NCBI RefSeq assembly: GCF_902859915.1
Contig: NZ_CADIKK010000017.1
Span: forward strand, 62,001-126,000
Direction: 5' to 3'
DNA: 64,000 bases
Origin: Paraburkholderia ultramafica
GTDB lineage: Bacteria > Pseudomonadota > Gammaproteobacteria > Burkholderiales > Burkholderiaceae
Shown: piece by piece, positions 16,907-26,712 of the stretch
Numbering within the stretch: position 1 is the stretch's first letter
Layout of the letters: each line of letters begins with the position of its first letter
Notes under the pieces: model-generated
What the model was told of the DNA's origin: nothing
Databases searched by the model: none
The model's input: only the letters and a program-made list of their open reading frames with translations
Position numbers and translations under genes: made by a program

Positions 16907-17110
16907 ATGGAAACTGGTATCGTCAAATGGTTCAACGATGCTAAGGGCTTTGGCTTCATCACTTCGGATTCGGGTGGCGACGATCTGTTTGCCCACTTTT
17001 CGGAGATTCGCGCGGAAGGCTTCAAGTCGCTGAAGGAAAACCAGCGCGTTTCCTTCGACGTCAAAGCAGGCCCGAAGGGCAAGCAGGCGGCCAACATTCA
17101 GCCGCTGTGA
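16907..17110 (+). CDS. cold-shock protein (CspA family)
   Basis: A 67-aa single cold-shock domain, METGIVKWFNDAKGFGFI, with both RNA-binding motifs RNP1 (KGFGFI) and RNP2 (DLFAHFS). Acts as an RNA chaperone that melts mRNA secondary structure. It has its own promoter with a long leader and its own terminator. Confidence 0.97.
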   Translation: METGIVKWFNDAKGFGFITSDSGGDDLFAHFSEIRAEGFKSLKENQRVSFDVKAGPKGKQAANIQPL

Positions 17111-17149
17111 GCCGCGCGGCGCGCACCGCCAGGCCGCTCTGATTGCAAG

Positions 17150-17181
17150 AGAGCCCTCGCCGGAATGCGAGGGCTCTTTTT
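17150..17181 (+). terminator. terminator after cold-shock gene
   Basis: Perfect 11-bp stem AGAGCCCTCGC/GCGAGGGCTCT (17150-17160, 17167-17177) followed by TTTTTAT-type U-run. Confidence 0.9.
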
Positions 17182-17456
17182 ATGATTCTTGCAGTATTTT
17201 TTCGCCGCGGATTCGTCTGGTTTTGGTTAAAGCGTGTTTGATGCAAGACGGAAGCGCTCGAATCCTGTCTCTGTGGCTTTTATATTTACGCCAAAAAACA
17301 TAATATTTTCAGGTTTCAACGGCAGTTGGCGGCTCACCCCGGAAATGCGTTCTTTGCACAGCGCTCCCCGCCGAACTAATGTGATGCGATCTGGGTGCGC
17401 GGCGGCCAACTGGTGCATACTTGCCGCAAAGCCACGCGTCTAAAGTATCCCTTTCC

Positions 17457-18608
17457 ATGTCTGAACAGTTTTTGCCGGAACCGGCCCTGGATGTACCGAT
17501 TGTCTTCGTCGACCTCGAGACCACTGGCGGTTCCACTAGCGAGCACCGCATCACCGAGGTCGGCGTCGTCGAAGTGGGGCCTGCCGGCGTGTCGCGCTGG
17601 AGCAGTCTGGTCGACCCGCAGCAGCCGATTCCGTCTTTCATCCAGCAGCTCACTGGTATCACGAACGCAATGGTACGCGGCGCGCCGACTTTCGATGAAA
17701 TCGCGCCGGCCCTGTTCGAGCGCCTGAGCGGCAAACTGTTCGTCGCGCACAACGCCAGTTTCGATCGCGGTTTTCTGCGCGGCGAGTTTCGCCGGGTCGG
17801 GCTCGCGTTCGATCCGGACGTGCTGTGCACGGTGCGTTTGTCGCGCGCGTTGTTTCCGGCCGAAAAGCGCCATGGGCTCGACGCGCTGGTCGAACGTCAC
17901 GCGCTCGTGCCGTCCGATCGCCACCGCGCGCTCGCCGACGCCGATCTGATCTGGCAGTTCTGGCAGCGTCTGCCTGGCCTCGTGCCGCTTGACGTGCTGC
18001 GCGCGCAGATCGAGCGCACCACGCGGCGCTACCGGCTTGCCGGCGACATCACCGAGGATCTGCTCGATACCGCGCCAGCCGGTTGTGGTGTTTATGCCTT
18101 CTATGGCGACGGGGACTTGCCGCTGTATGTTGGACGAAGTGTGCGAGTGCGTCAGCGGGTGCGCTCGCATCTGACCGGTGAGCGGCGCTCGTCGAAGGAT
18201 ATTCGGCTTGCGCAGCAGGTGCGGCGTGTCGAGTGGCGCGCGACCGGCGGCGAATTGGGCGCGATGCTTGCGGAGGCGCAGTGGATCGCGACGTTGCGTC
18301 CCGGCCATAACCGGGTGCAGCGCGTCACAAAAAGCGATCCGGTGGACGCGCCCTGGCCGTTCCAAGGGCCGATCGTCTTTGAGGAGTGCGAGGAGGCGTC
18401 GCAGGCGCGCGCTTTCCATATTGTCGACGGTTGGTGCTACGTGGGGCATGCGCCGTCGCTTGCGCAAGCGGCTGAGTTGTACGCGTCGAGCGTCGCGGGG
18501 CCATTCGAGCTGTCGACCTATCGCATCCTGCAGAGTCATCTTGCACGCGGTCTGCGTGTGATGCCATTGAGCGTATCGAGCGACACGCCGGTGTCGAGTC
18601 TCGCTTGA
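17457..18608 (+). CDS. DEDD exonuclease fused to a UvrC-type GIY-YIG nuclease
   Basis: A 383-aa two-domain nuclease. Residues 10-180 form a DnaQ-type 3'-5' exonuclease (Exo I VFVDLETTGG; Exo II NASFDRGFL; Exo III HRALADADL). Residues about 200-280 form a GIY-YIG domain (GVYAFYGDGDLPLYVGRS...RSHL) like the N-terminal half of UvrC or Cho. Start ATG 17457 (MSEQFLPEP) is preferred to an upstream in-frame ATG. Such fusions are annotated as epsilon-subunit-like/excinuclease proteins and may make a 3' incision and trim in an alternative excision repair, but the function in this lineage is not established. Confidence 0.85.
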   Translation: MSEQFLPEPALDVPIVFVDLETTGGSTSEHRITEVGVVEVGPAGVSRWSSLVDPQQPIPSFIQQLTGITNAMVRGAPTFDEIAPALFERLSGKLFVAHNASFDRGFLRGEFRRVGLAFDPDVLCTVRLSRALFPAEKRHGLDALVERHALVPSDRHRALADADLIWQFWQRLPGLVPLDVLRAQIERTTRRYRLAGDITEDLLDTAPAGCGVYAFYGDGDLPLYVGRSVRVRQRVRSHLTGERRSSKDIRLAQQVRRVEWRATGGELGAMLAEAQWIATLRPGHNRVQRVTKSDPVDAPWPFQGPIVFEECEEASQARAFHIVDGWCYVGHAPSLAQAAELYASSVAGPFELSTYRILQSHLARGLRVMPLSVSSDTPVSSLA

Positions 18609-18744
18609 GGGGATTGGTCCTGCTCCACCCGCAACCCGCCGCTCAAAGCCAGGCAGGTTCAGGCGCATAGCCGCACCCACTCGCAGCCAGTCGCGCGCGC
18701 CAGACCGATGGGTTCGAGCCGCGCGCGCCATCACGCCGACCGGA

Positions 18745-19341
18745 TCAACCGGTCGCGCCCACGCCACCCGTTTCGCACACGTGACCTAGCGCGCGAGTCA
18801 ACGCGTTCGAATGAGCCGAGTCATAGCGGGTCAGCGATTTCCAGTTGGCCAGCGATTGCGCGACGCGCGATGGGCAATCGTCCGCCGTCCGCAACGGTTG
18901 CACGCGCGCGAGACCGGTCACGAGCGATTGCGTCAGCCGGTCAAGTTGCGGCCTCGTGCTGGTTGCGAGGTCGGGCGCGGGCCCTTGCGGCGGTTGCGAG
19001 CTACGCCAGGTGGCAAACAGCGCGTTTTGCAGGTCCTTGCTCGCGTCGATCTGATCCTGGAAAAATGCGCGGGCGAATGCCGGGTCGACGTTTGCCGCCG
19101 CGGCGCGCTTTTCCACATCGGCCAGCAGCGCGTTTTCGCGCGGCGTATCGGTAATCGCCTGATGGTTCGCCCACTTCCAGCGCGCAACCGGTTCCGCGAG
19201 CGCGAGGCGCTGTGAAGCCAGCGCAATCAGATTGGTGAGCGCCGTGTCGTCGCCATCGGCGACGGCGGGGGCCGGTGCAAATGCGAGGCAAGCCGCTAAC
19301 GCGAGTGCGCATGACGCGCCAAAGCGATACGAACGATTCAT
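18745..19341 (-). CDS. secreted chorismate mutase (AroQ gamma class)
   Basis: A 198-aa protein with a signal peptide (cleavage near AVADG) and a helical AroQ-type domain with LIALASQRLALAEPVARWKW, ITDTPRENALLADVEKRA and FFQDQIDASKDLQ, which hold the catalytic arginine and lysine. It converts chorismate to prephenate outside the cytoplasm. Periplasmic *AroQ enzymes are known in several Gram-negative bacteria; the reason for exporting the activity is unclear. Monocistronic, facing the exonuclease gene. Confidence 0.9.
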   Translation of the reverse strand: MNRSYRFGASCALALAACLAFAPAPAVADGDDTALTNLIALASQRLALAEPVARWKWANHQAITDTPRENALLADVEKRAAAANVDPAFARAFFQDQIDASKDLQNALFATWRSSQPPQGPAPDLATSTRPQLDRLTQSLVTGLARVQPLRTADDCPSRVAQSLANWKSLTRYDSAHSNALTRALGHVCETGGVGATG

Positions 19342-19630
19342 GGGAAATGGACCTGGCCGGGCGGCCGCAGAGGAAAACCAGAAGAATAAATGATGCCCCG
19401 GCAGCGAGGGCGTCTGGTCCGAACTAAAACCGCCGCCCGAGAGACTTTGGCCGCGCGAATCGGAGACGTGCGCGAGCGGACGCCGCGGCTCGGTAGCCGC
19501 GCGCAGCGGGAGTCAGGTGACCCGATTCAGCGTCACGCACCGAGTGTGAGACGTTGAATGAGGCGCGTGCACACGCCGCGCGTCTGACGCGCGGACGGCG
19601 ATGCTGCAGCTGCATCGCGCCACTGCACAA

Positions 19631-19780
19631 TTACTTCGGGTCGCACGACTTGCGTTGTTCGTCGAAAAAAGCGCGAACGTGCTCAGGCAGTTCGGCTCCC
19701 AGAAACTCGACGCCAGCGGGTTCCGGATCCGGGCAAAAGACTTTATCCGGGGTCGGAATCTTCGTTGGTTTGGCATCCAT
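19631..19780 (-). CDS. 49-aa conserved-looking small protein
   Basis: A short ORF, MDAKPTKIPTPDKVFCPDPE to RKSCDPK, with an AAGGAG seven bases before ATG 19780, which is a near-ideal initiation site. Codon use is normal for the genome. Composition is Pro/Asp/Glu-rich with two cysteines and the phrase LGAELPEHVRAFFDEQR, suggesting a small soluble acidic protein. Function unknown. Short enough to be missed by gene callers. Confidence 0.7.
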   Translation of the reverse strand: MDAKPTKIPTPDKVFCPDPEPAGVEFLGAELPEHVRAFFDEQRKSCDPK

Positions 19781-20562
19781 GATCTTTCTCCTTTACAAAC
19801 CGATTATCTGCCTCGGTTCCCGTTTCGCACCAGTGTCTGATGCACGTCACATGTTCTCTGTTGCTTTAACGGCACAAGCCAACACTTGAACAGAGTGTTT
19901 GAATAAAATTTATCGTCTTGCTGCAGTTGCGCGGTTTCCTCCAGCGCGAATCAAATCAGTCCGCCCCCCTTGTCGCTCCCTTCCCAGCCTTGACCCGTCG
20001 GCTTTTCAGCCGATCACTGCGTCTTGTTTGTAGGTCGGTGCTTCACGTGTTTTTCATGTGAATAAATCATGACAGGATTTGTGCACTGCCGCATCCGCAG
20101 ATTTTTCTTCATATTTGACTGAACGTTCGTTAATTACCGATCGATTCAGTTTGTGCGTTCGACCACTAATCTTTCGTAAACGATCGATTTCGAGATTTCG
20201 TTGACGCGTATGAACACTTTTAGAGCTTTGCTGTGCGGATTAACAAATCTGTGGTCTGCATGGGACGTGGGCTTAAGCGAGACGCTCCTTTACATCTCGG
20301 GCCTCGGCTGCTAACGCTGATGGCATTGCGGGGGGGCCAGCCTGGTCGAGGCGCGGCGGCAAGTGAAAATCGACGCAGGTTTTACGCGTAGTGGCGCGAT
20401 CGTGCTTTTGTGCCAAAACCTCATCGTCCGATGACAGGTCGGCCAGCGCAGCAATTGCCGCCTATGCTTGAAGCAGCTATCTGCGGCGTGACGTGCGATG
20501 GCTAACGGACGCGCCTGGCCTGGCGCGGAAGATGTCAGTCTTCGCCCTTCAGAGAGTTCGTC
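19781..20562. other. 780-bp gene-poor, AT-richer region
   Basis: No gene with a ribosome-binding site is seen. The DNA is clearly more AT-rich than its surroundings between about 20040 and 20270, which may reflect regulatory DNA or foreign origin. A 34-codon ORF at 20210-20314 lacks a Shine-Dalgarno and is not called. Confidence 0.4.
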
Positions 20563-20763
20563 ATGGAAAACGCTGTCTACTGGAATGGACGTCAGGTCGG
20601 AATCGAATGTGCCGGCAGGATTTTGTGGTTTTCGTCGGCGCCGCAGGAAGCGATCGCTGCGTACGGCACGCCACGGACAGAGCCGGTTGTTGTCGAAGAT
20701 GCTGTCGTGGCTCGTAATCTCGTCATGACGCTGCCTTACGACCGCCTGGATTTTCGTGGGTGA
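20563..20763 (+). CDS. 66-aa hypothetical protein
   Basis: Starts MENAVYWNGRQVGIECAGRI and ends RLDFRG. An AGAGAG lies upstream of the ATG. The sequence has a beta-strand pattern (VYWNGRQVGIE, RILWFSSAP) typical of a small folded domain and normal codon use. I do not recognise the family and no partner gene is adjacent. Confidence 0.55.
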   Translation: MENAVYWNGRQVGIECAGRILWFSSAPQEAIAAYGTPRTEPVVVEDAVVARNLVMTLPYDRLDFRG

Positions 20764-20826
20764 GCGGGGCGGTTTGATTTCGCGGCGGCCCTGCATGGCG
20801 TCCGGAAAAACTGGACTTGCCTCTGC

Positions 20827-21454
20827 GTGACCAGGACAGTTGTGAACCGCTTATGTCGATGGATTCTCTCGCTGTGCGAGGGTCCGTCCACCTATGCGAG
20901 CTTCGGTCTGACGACGCTTGGCGTGCCGCGGATTATTCTCCAGTTCATCGCGGGTTACTGGCTGTTCCGCATGCTCAAGACGTGGGAAGTTGGCGACGTT
21001 GGGTTGTGCATGGGTCTGTGCGCATTTGTGATTCTCATGTGCCTCTCCTCGACACGCCCGGTCTTGTTGCTTCCTTTGATACTGCTCATTGTCGCGGGCC
21101 TGGCAAAGGGTGGTGTCGTCGGAAATGCGCTATTTGGCAATCGTGTCGCCGTCTTCCTTGGCGAGATATCGTTTTCTATTTATCTCATTCACCCGATCTT
21201 GCAGATAGCCTGCAACCAGATTGCCAGACGGCTTCATATACCGGTCAATCCCGTGGTGGCGTTTATTGTGCTTCTGGTCGAAACTGGCCGTGGTCGTTGT
21301 GGGTGGTGCCTTCTGTTATTACGCCATAGAGGTGCCCGCGCGTCGCCTGATCGTGTCCAGGATAGAAGGGTGGAGCACTACGAAAGCGGACATAGAATCC
21401 ACTGCTCCCGCAGCCTGGTCGAATGACATCGCAGTCGTGCCGTTTGGTGAGTGA
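20827..21454 (+). pseudogene. acyltransferase-3 family remnant, frameshifted
   Basis: Frame one (20827 to about 21280) carries several membrane segments and the family phrase FLGEISFSIYLIHPIL, the conserved region near the end of membrane O-acyltransferases (OafA/NodX type). The continuation WSKLAVVVVGGAFCYYAIEV and PARRLI is in another frame from about 21280 to 21451, so a single-base-type frameshift separates them. The first 150-200 residues expected for the family, including the catalytic histidine region, are missing. A double-hit relic that is very unlikely to be active. Confidence 0.75.
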
Positions 21455-21509
21455 TGACGATCGGCCGATCGTATACGCGCCCGTCTTCGTCGGCGGGTCA
21501 TCAGAAAAC

Positions 21510-21540
21510 AAAAAGCCCAGTCGCATGGACTGGGCTTTTT
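21510..21540 (-). terminator. terminator of tRNA-Thr
   Basis: Stem AAAAAGCCCAGT/ACTGGGCTTTTT with short loop, T-run on the minus strand, directly downstream of tRNA-Thr. Confidence 0.85.
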
Positions 21541-21553
21541 GCTTGAATCTTGA

Positions 21554-21629
21554 TGGTGCCGGAAAGAGGAATCGAACCCCCGACCTTCGCATTACGAATG
21601 CGCTGCTCTACCGTCTGAGCTATTCCGGC
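21554..21629 (-). tRNA. tRNA-Thr(CGU)
   Basis: A complete 76-nt tRNA on the minus strand: acceptor GCCGGAA/TTCCGGC, anticodon loop TTCGTAA with anticodon CGT, T-arm GGTTCGATTCC, encoded CCA. Confidence 0.96.
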
Positions 21630-21644
21630 CTCAGGAGAAGCGAG

Positions 21645-21674
21645 ATTATAGGGACTTCTTCAGCAGCTTGGCAA
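21645..21674 (-). promoter_or_regulatory. promoter of tRNA-Thr
   Basis: Minus-strand -35 TTGCCA (21674-21669) and -10 TATAAT (21650-21645) separated by 18 bases; the -10 ends 15 bases before the tRNA. Confidence 0.8.
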
Positions 21675-21684
21675 GCCCCTAAAC

Positions 21685-22701
<1,017 letters not shown>

Positions 22702-22822
22702 TGCTGTACTCCGAGGAGGCTAGAGGAATATTCCGATTTTAACCGCTCGTTGTGTCCGCTCCGTGCTTTTGCGCGCGAAGCGTGTGCAGCGATGCGGCCG
22801 GCGCCGGATGGCGCGGCGCGAT

Positions 22823-23278
22823 TCAGGCCTTGCGGCGCGCCCTGCCGGTGGTGTGGTTGCCGCTCACGCTGGCCGCGAGCGCCGCGGCACGCGCGTGCTC
22901 GGCCGACACTTTCGGCATTTTCGGACGGTCCGCCTTGGGCATCGGTTCGATCTCGCGTTCGATCTGCTCGCCGACAGCCGCCGTGGCGATGCGCAGGTCA
23001 TAGGCGATTTGCAGGTTGAGCCAGAATTGCGCGCTCGCGCCGAAGTAGCGCTCAAGCCGCAGCGCGGTATCGGCCGAGATCGCGCGTTTGCCCCGCACGA
23101 CGTCATTGATGCGCGGCGCCGGTACGCGCAGGGCAAGTGCGAGCGCATTGACGGACATGCCGAGCGGCTCGAGAAACTCGCTGCGCAGAATCTCGCCCGG
23201 ATGGATTTCCGGGATGTTGTCGCCGGTGTCGATGCCCGAGAAATCGATGCTGCCCAGCGCGGAGCGTTTGATGACCAT
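22823..23278 (-). CDS. higA: HigA-family antitoxin, XRE helix-turn-helix
   Basis: A 151-aa antitoxin/repressor. The HigA signature HPGEILRSEFLEPLGMS is followed by a helix-turn-helix (VNALALALRVPAPRINDVVRGKR) and the ERYFGASAQFWLNLQIAYDL block. ATG 23278 (MVIKRSALG) lies 16 bases after the higB stop. Typical HigA proteins have about 95-105 residues; this one carries a charged C-terminal tail of some 45 residues (EREIEPMPKADRPKMPKV then Ala/His/Arg-rich). It should neutralise HigB and repress the operon through the inverted repeat upstream. Confidence 0.9.
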   Translation of the reverse strand: MVIKRSALGSIDFSGIDTGDNIPEIHPGEILRSEFLEPLGMSVNALALALRVPAPRINDVVRGKRAISADTALRLERYFGASAQFWLNLQIAYDLRIATAAVGEQIEREIEPMPKADRPKMPKVSAEHARAAALAASVSGNHTTGRARRKA

Positions 23279-23294
23279 GCCGGTCTCCCAATAA

Positions 23295-23576
23295 TCAGTG
23301 ATAGTCGACAATCTCGACATTCAGCGCCTCCTCGCCGACGAAGTGAAAACAGATGCGCCATTGCGCATTGATCCGGATACTCCACTGCCCGCTGCGCTGG
23401 CCTTGCAAGGCTTCGAGCCGGTTGCCAGGCGGCGCGTGCAGACTGATGATGGAGTTGGCGGCGTCGATCATCAGCAGCTTGCGGCGTGCGAGAGCCTGTA
23501 TGTGAAGCGGCAGTGAATGCACGAACTTGCCCTGGAAGATTCTCGCCGTAGCCTTGTCGCCGAATGTCGTGATCAT
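23295..23576 (-). CDS. higB: HigB-family mRNA interferase toxin
   Basis: A 93-aa RelE/HigB-fold toxin: ITTFGDKATARIFQG at the start, and EALQGQRSGQWSIRINAQWRI, the core strand region carrying the Arg and Trp residues of the family (LxGxRxGxWSIRIN). Toxin before antitoxin is the hallmark HigBA order. HigB toxins cleave ribosome-bound mRNA. ATG 23576 follows a promoter overlapping an inverted repeat. Confidence 0.92.
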   Translation of the reverse strand: MITTFGDKATARIFQGKFVHSLPLHIQALARRKLLMIDAANSIISLHAPPGNRLEALQGQRSGQWSIRINAQWRICFHFVGEEALNVEIVDYH

Positions 23577-23598
23577 GGGATGATATAACGCGTGCAGT

Positions 23599-23628
23599 TA
23601 AACGTAAACCGTTAAGTGAGTACGTTTA
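23599..23628 (-). promoter_or_regulatory. probable HigA operator
   Basis: Perfect inverted repeat TAAACGTA (23599-23606) and TACGTTTA (23621-23628) with a 14-base spacer, 23 bases upstream of higB. On the minus strand a TATATC-like -10 follows, so binding would cover the -35 region. The spacing places the half-sites about two helical turns apart, suited to a HigA dimer. Confidence 0.65.
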
Positions 23629-23715
23629 CTTTCACCCCGTCAGCGCGCCATGAACAGTCGTCCAGATGGCCAACGCTGGCCTCGCCGCGCCCCATCACAT
23701 GCGCCGGACTCAGGA

Positions 23716-23746
23716 CGAAATAAAGCCGGCAACGCGTACCGGCTTT
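23716..23746 (-). terminator. pepN terminator
   Basis: Stem AAAGCCGG/CCGGCTTT (23722-23729, 23739-23746) followed on the minus strand by ATTTCG; just beyond the pepN stop. The T-run is short. Confidence 0.6.
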
Positions 23747-23774
23747 TCGAGACGAGTGCTGCGTCCAGGCGGAG

Positions 23775-26480
23775 TTACGCCAGCGCTTTCTCCACGATCT
23801 CGCGCACGTCGCGCGACTTCACCCGCGCAGCCACTTTCTCCAGCGCCGCACGCATGCCGTCGCGCAACGCCGGCGTGAAGCGGCGCCACAATTCGAGTGA
23901 GCGGGCAAGGCGGGCGGCCACTTGCGGATTGATCGCGTCGAGCGCGATCACCTGATCGGCCCAGAACGCATAGCCCGAGCCGTCCTCGGCGTGAAACTGC
24001 GCGGGGTTCGCCGCGCAGAAGCTGAAGATCAGCGAGCGCGCGCGGTTCGGGTTCTTCAGGTTGAAGGCCGGATGCGTCATCAGCTTGCGCACGATGTCGA
24101 TCACCGGACGTTGCGCGCTGCCGCGCTGCGTCGCCTGCAACGCGAACCACTTGTCGATGACGAGCGGCTCCTTTTCGAAGCGCTGGTAGAAGTCGTCGAG
24201 CGCCTGCTGCGCCTGTACGCTGCCGCCGTTGGCCGCCGCCGCATTGAGCAGCGCGGAGAGCGCCGCCGCGCGGTCGGTCATGTTGTTCGCGGCGTCGTAT
24301 TGCGCAGAGGCGAGGCGCACGGCCTCGGCCGGATCATCCAGTTCCACGAGATACGATAGCGCGAGATTCTTCAGCGAGCGATGACCGGAAGCCTCGGGCG
24401 TCGCTTCGTAGGCACCCGGCGTGCGATGCTGCTCGTACACCTTGAGCCAGTCGCTCCTGAGCGCATTGGCCAGACGCTTGCGCACGAACTGCCTGGCGGC
24501 ATGCACGGCCGCCGGATTTGATTCGGCCATCTGCTCGGCCAGATACGCTTCCGACGGCAGCATCAATGCGAGTTCGCGGAACGACGGCGACAGTGTTTCG
24601 TCGGTGAGCACGCGCGCGAACGCGGCAACCACCGAGTCGTCGAGTTGCAGCGGCACGCCCGTGGCGGCGCGTGCTGCGAGCGTCATCAGCTCGCGCGTGG
24701 CGAGCCGTTGGCCGGCTTCCCAACGGTTGAACGGATCGCTGTCGTGCGCGAGCAGGAACGCGAGTTGATCCGCCGAGTAGTCGTATTCGACGATCACCGG
24801 CGCGGAGAAATTGCGCAGCAGCGACGGCAGCGGTTCCTGCGCGACGTCGACGAACGTGAAGGTCTGTTCTGTCTGCGTGAATTCCAGCACGCGCGTGGTG
24901 GCGGCCGACGCCTTGGCCTCACCTTCGAGCTGAAGCGGCAGATCCTTGCCGTCCTTGCCGATCAAGCCGATCGCGAACGGAATCAGCAGCGGTCCTTTCT
25001 GCGTGTCGCGCGCGGCCGGCGCGGCATCGCCGTAACCTTGCCTGAGCGTCACGCTGTAGCGCTGCTGCGCGGCGTCGTAACGGGTGCGCACGGACACACG
25101 CGGCGTGCCGGCCTGGCTGTACCAGCGCTCGAACTGTGCGAGGTCGCGGCCGTTCGCGTCGGCGAGCGCGTGGCGGAAATCGTCGCAGGTCACGGCCTGG
25201 CCGTCATGGCGCTGGAAGTACAGGTCCATGCCCTTGCGGAAACCGTCACGGCCGAACAGCGTCTGATACATCCGCACGACTTCCGAGCCTTTCTCGTAGA
25301 CCGTCATCGTGTAGAAGTTGTTGATCTCGACGTAGCTTTCCGGGCGCACCGGATGGGCCATCGGGCCCGCGTCTTCGGCGAACTGCATCTGGCGCAGCAC
25401 GCGCACGTCCTCGATGCGCTTGGTCGCACGCGCGGCTTCATCGCTGCTGTTGGTCTGGCCGCCTGCCATGTCGGCCGAGAACTCCTGATCGCGGAACACC
25501 GTCAGGCCTTCCTTCAGGCTCAGCTGGAACCAGTCGCGGCAGGTCACACGGTTGCCGGTCCAGTTGTGGAAGTACTCGTGGCCGACCACCGCCTCGATGT
25601 TCGCGAAGTCGGTGTCAGTCGCCGTTTCCGGGTTCGCCAGCACGTACTTCGTGTTGAAGATGTTGAGCCCCTTGTTCTCCATCGCGCCCATGTTGAAGTC
25701 GCTCACCGCGACGATCATGAAGCGGTCCAGATCGAGTTCGAGCCCGAAGCGTTCTTCGTCCCAGCGGATCGAATGGATCAGCGAGTCCATCGCGTGACGG
25801 GTCTTGTCGAGATCGTGCGGCTCGACCCACACCTGCAGCAATTTTTCCTTGCCCGAGCCGCTCTTCACGCGTTCTTCGAGCGCGACCAGCTTGCCCGCGA
25901 CCAGCGCGAACAGATAGCTCGGCTTCCTGAACGGGTCTTCCCAGCGCGCGAAATGGCGGCCGCCCGGCAAATCGCCTTCTTCGAGCAGATTGCCGTTCGA
26001 CAGCAGCACCGGATAGTCGGCTTTGCTGGCGCGCAGCGTGACCGTGAAGGTCGCCATCACGTCCGGGCGGTCGAGGAAGTAGGTGATGCGGCGAAAGCCC
26101 TCGGCCTCGCACTGCGTGAAGAAGTTGCCACCCGATACATAGAGGCCCGACAGCGTGGTGTTCGCAGCCGGATCGCAGATGCTGGTGAGCGTCAGTTCGA
26201 AGCTGTCCGGCACGTTGTCGAGCAGCAGGCCGTGCTCATGCGCATGAGCATTGGCGAAGGGCTGGCCGTCGATTGCTGCGCCGACGAACTCCAGTTGTTC
26301 GCCCATCAGTTCCAGATGCGCGGCGCGCGACGCATCCGGGTTGCGGCGTACGCGCATCGTGTTCCTGACGACCGTGCGTTCGGGGACCAGATCGAACTCC
26401 AGCGCGACGGTGTCGATCAGGAAGGCGGGCGGCGCGTAATCGGCGCGGCGGATCACATTGGGCGTTGCGGTATCGGCCAT
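23775..26480 (-). CDS. pepN: aminopeptidase N
   Basis: A 901-aa M1-family zinc metallopeptidase that removes N-terminal residues from peptides in the cytoplasm. The substrate-binding GAMEN motif and the zinc motif HEYFHNWTGNRVT with the downstream ligand in SLKEGLTVFRDQE are all present. ATG 26480 (MADTATPNVIRR) is chosen over an upstream in-frame start at 26558 because the extra 26 residues do not look like the family. Length is normal for the E. coli PepN type (about 870-900). Confidence 0.96.
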   Translation of the reverse strand: MADTATPNVIRRADYAPPAFLIDTVALEFDLVPERTVVRNTMRVRRNPDASRAAHLELMGEQLEFVGAAIDGQPFANAHAHEHGLLLDNVPDSFELTLTSICDPAANTTLSGLYVSGGNFFTQCEAEGFRRITYFLDRPDVMATFTVTLRASKADYPVLLSNGNLLEEGDLPGGRHFARWEDPFRKPSYLFALVAGKLVALEERVKSGSGKEKLLQVWVEPHDLDKTRHAMDSLIHSIRWDEERFGLELDLDRFMIVAVSDFNMGAMENKGLNIFNTKYVLANPETATDTDFANIEAVVGHEYFHNWTGNRVTCRDWFQLSLKEGLTVFRDQEFSADMAGGQTNSSDEAARATKRIEDVRVLRQMQFAEDAGPMAHPVRPESYVEINNFYTMTVYEKGSEVVRMYQTLFGRDGFRKGMDLYFQRHDGQAVTCDDFRHALADANGRDLAQFERWYSQAGTPRVSVRTRYDAAQQRYSVTLRQGYGDAAPAARDTQKGPLLIPFAIGLIGKDGKDLPLQLEGEAKASAATTRVLEFTQTEQTFTFVDVAQEPLPSLLRNFSAPVIVEYDYSADQLAFLLAHDSDPFNRWEAGQRLATRELMTLAARAATGVPLQLDDSVVAAFARVLTDETLSPSFRELALMLPSEAYLAEQMAESNPAAVHAARQFVRKRLANALRSDWLKVYEQHRTPGAYEATPEASGHRSLKNLALSYLVELDDPAEAVRLASAQYDAANNMTDRAAALSALLNAAAANGGSVQAQQALDDFYQRFEKEPLVIDKWFALQATQRGSAQRPVIDIVRKLMTHPAFNLKNPNRARSLIFSFCAANPAQFHAEDGSGYAFWADQVIALDAINPQVAARLARSLELWRRFTPALRDGMRAALEKVAARVKSRDVREIVEKALA

Positions 26481-26712
26481 GGCGTTCTGTAGTGATGGTA
26501 CTCGAGCGGTCAGGCGTGCGAAGGGCACGCGAGCCGGGCTTGTCGAGCCATTGTACAAAGCCTCGGGCGATCGTGCGGTGCGAACTTTTTACCGGCTTGC
26601 CAGGTCAGCGTATCATCGGACGATCGGGCACCCGCGCGCAAAAAGGCCTGCGTTGGCGTTGCCGGCCATGACTGGCGCTAACGGGCAACCCGGAGGCTTG
26701 ACGAGGTAGACC

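Noticed and set aside
20210..20314. 34-codon ORF MNTFRALLCGLTNLW...
   Set aside because: No Shine-Dalgarno, unusual codons (TTA, AGA) and no supporting context.
24645..26492. 615-codon plus-strand frame opposite pepN
   Set aside because: Same antisense composition bias; pepN is unambiguous on the other strand.
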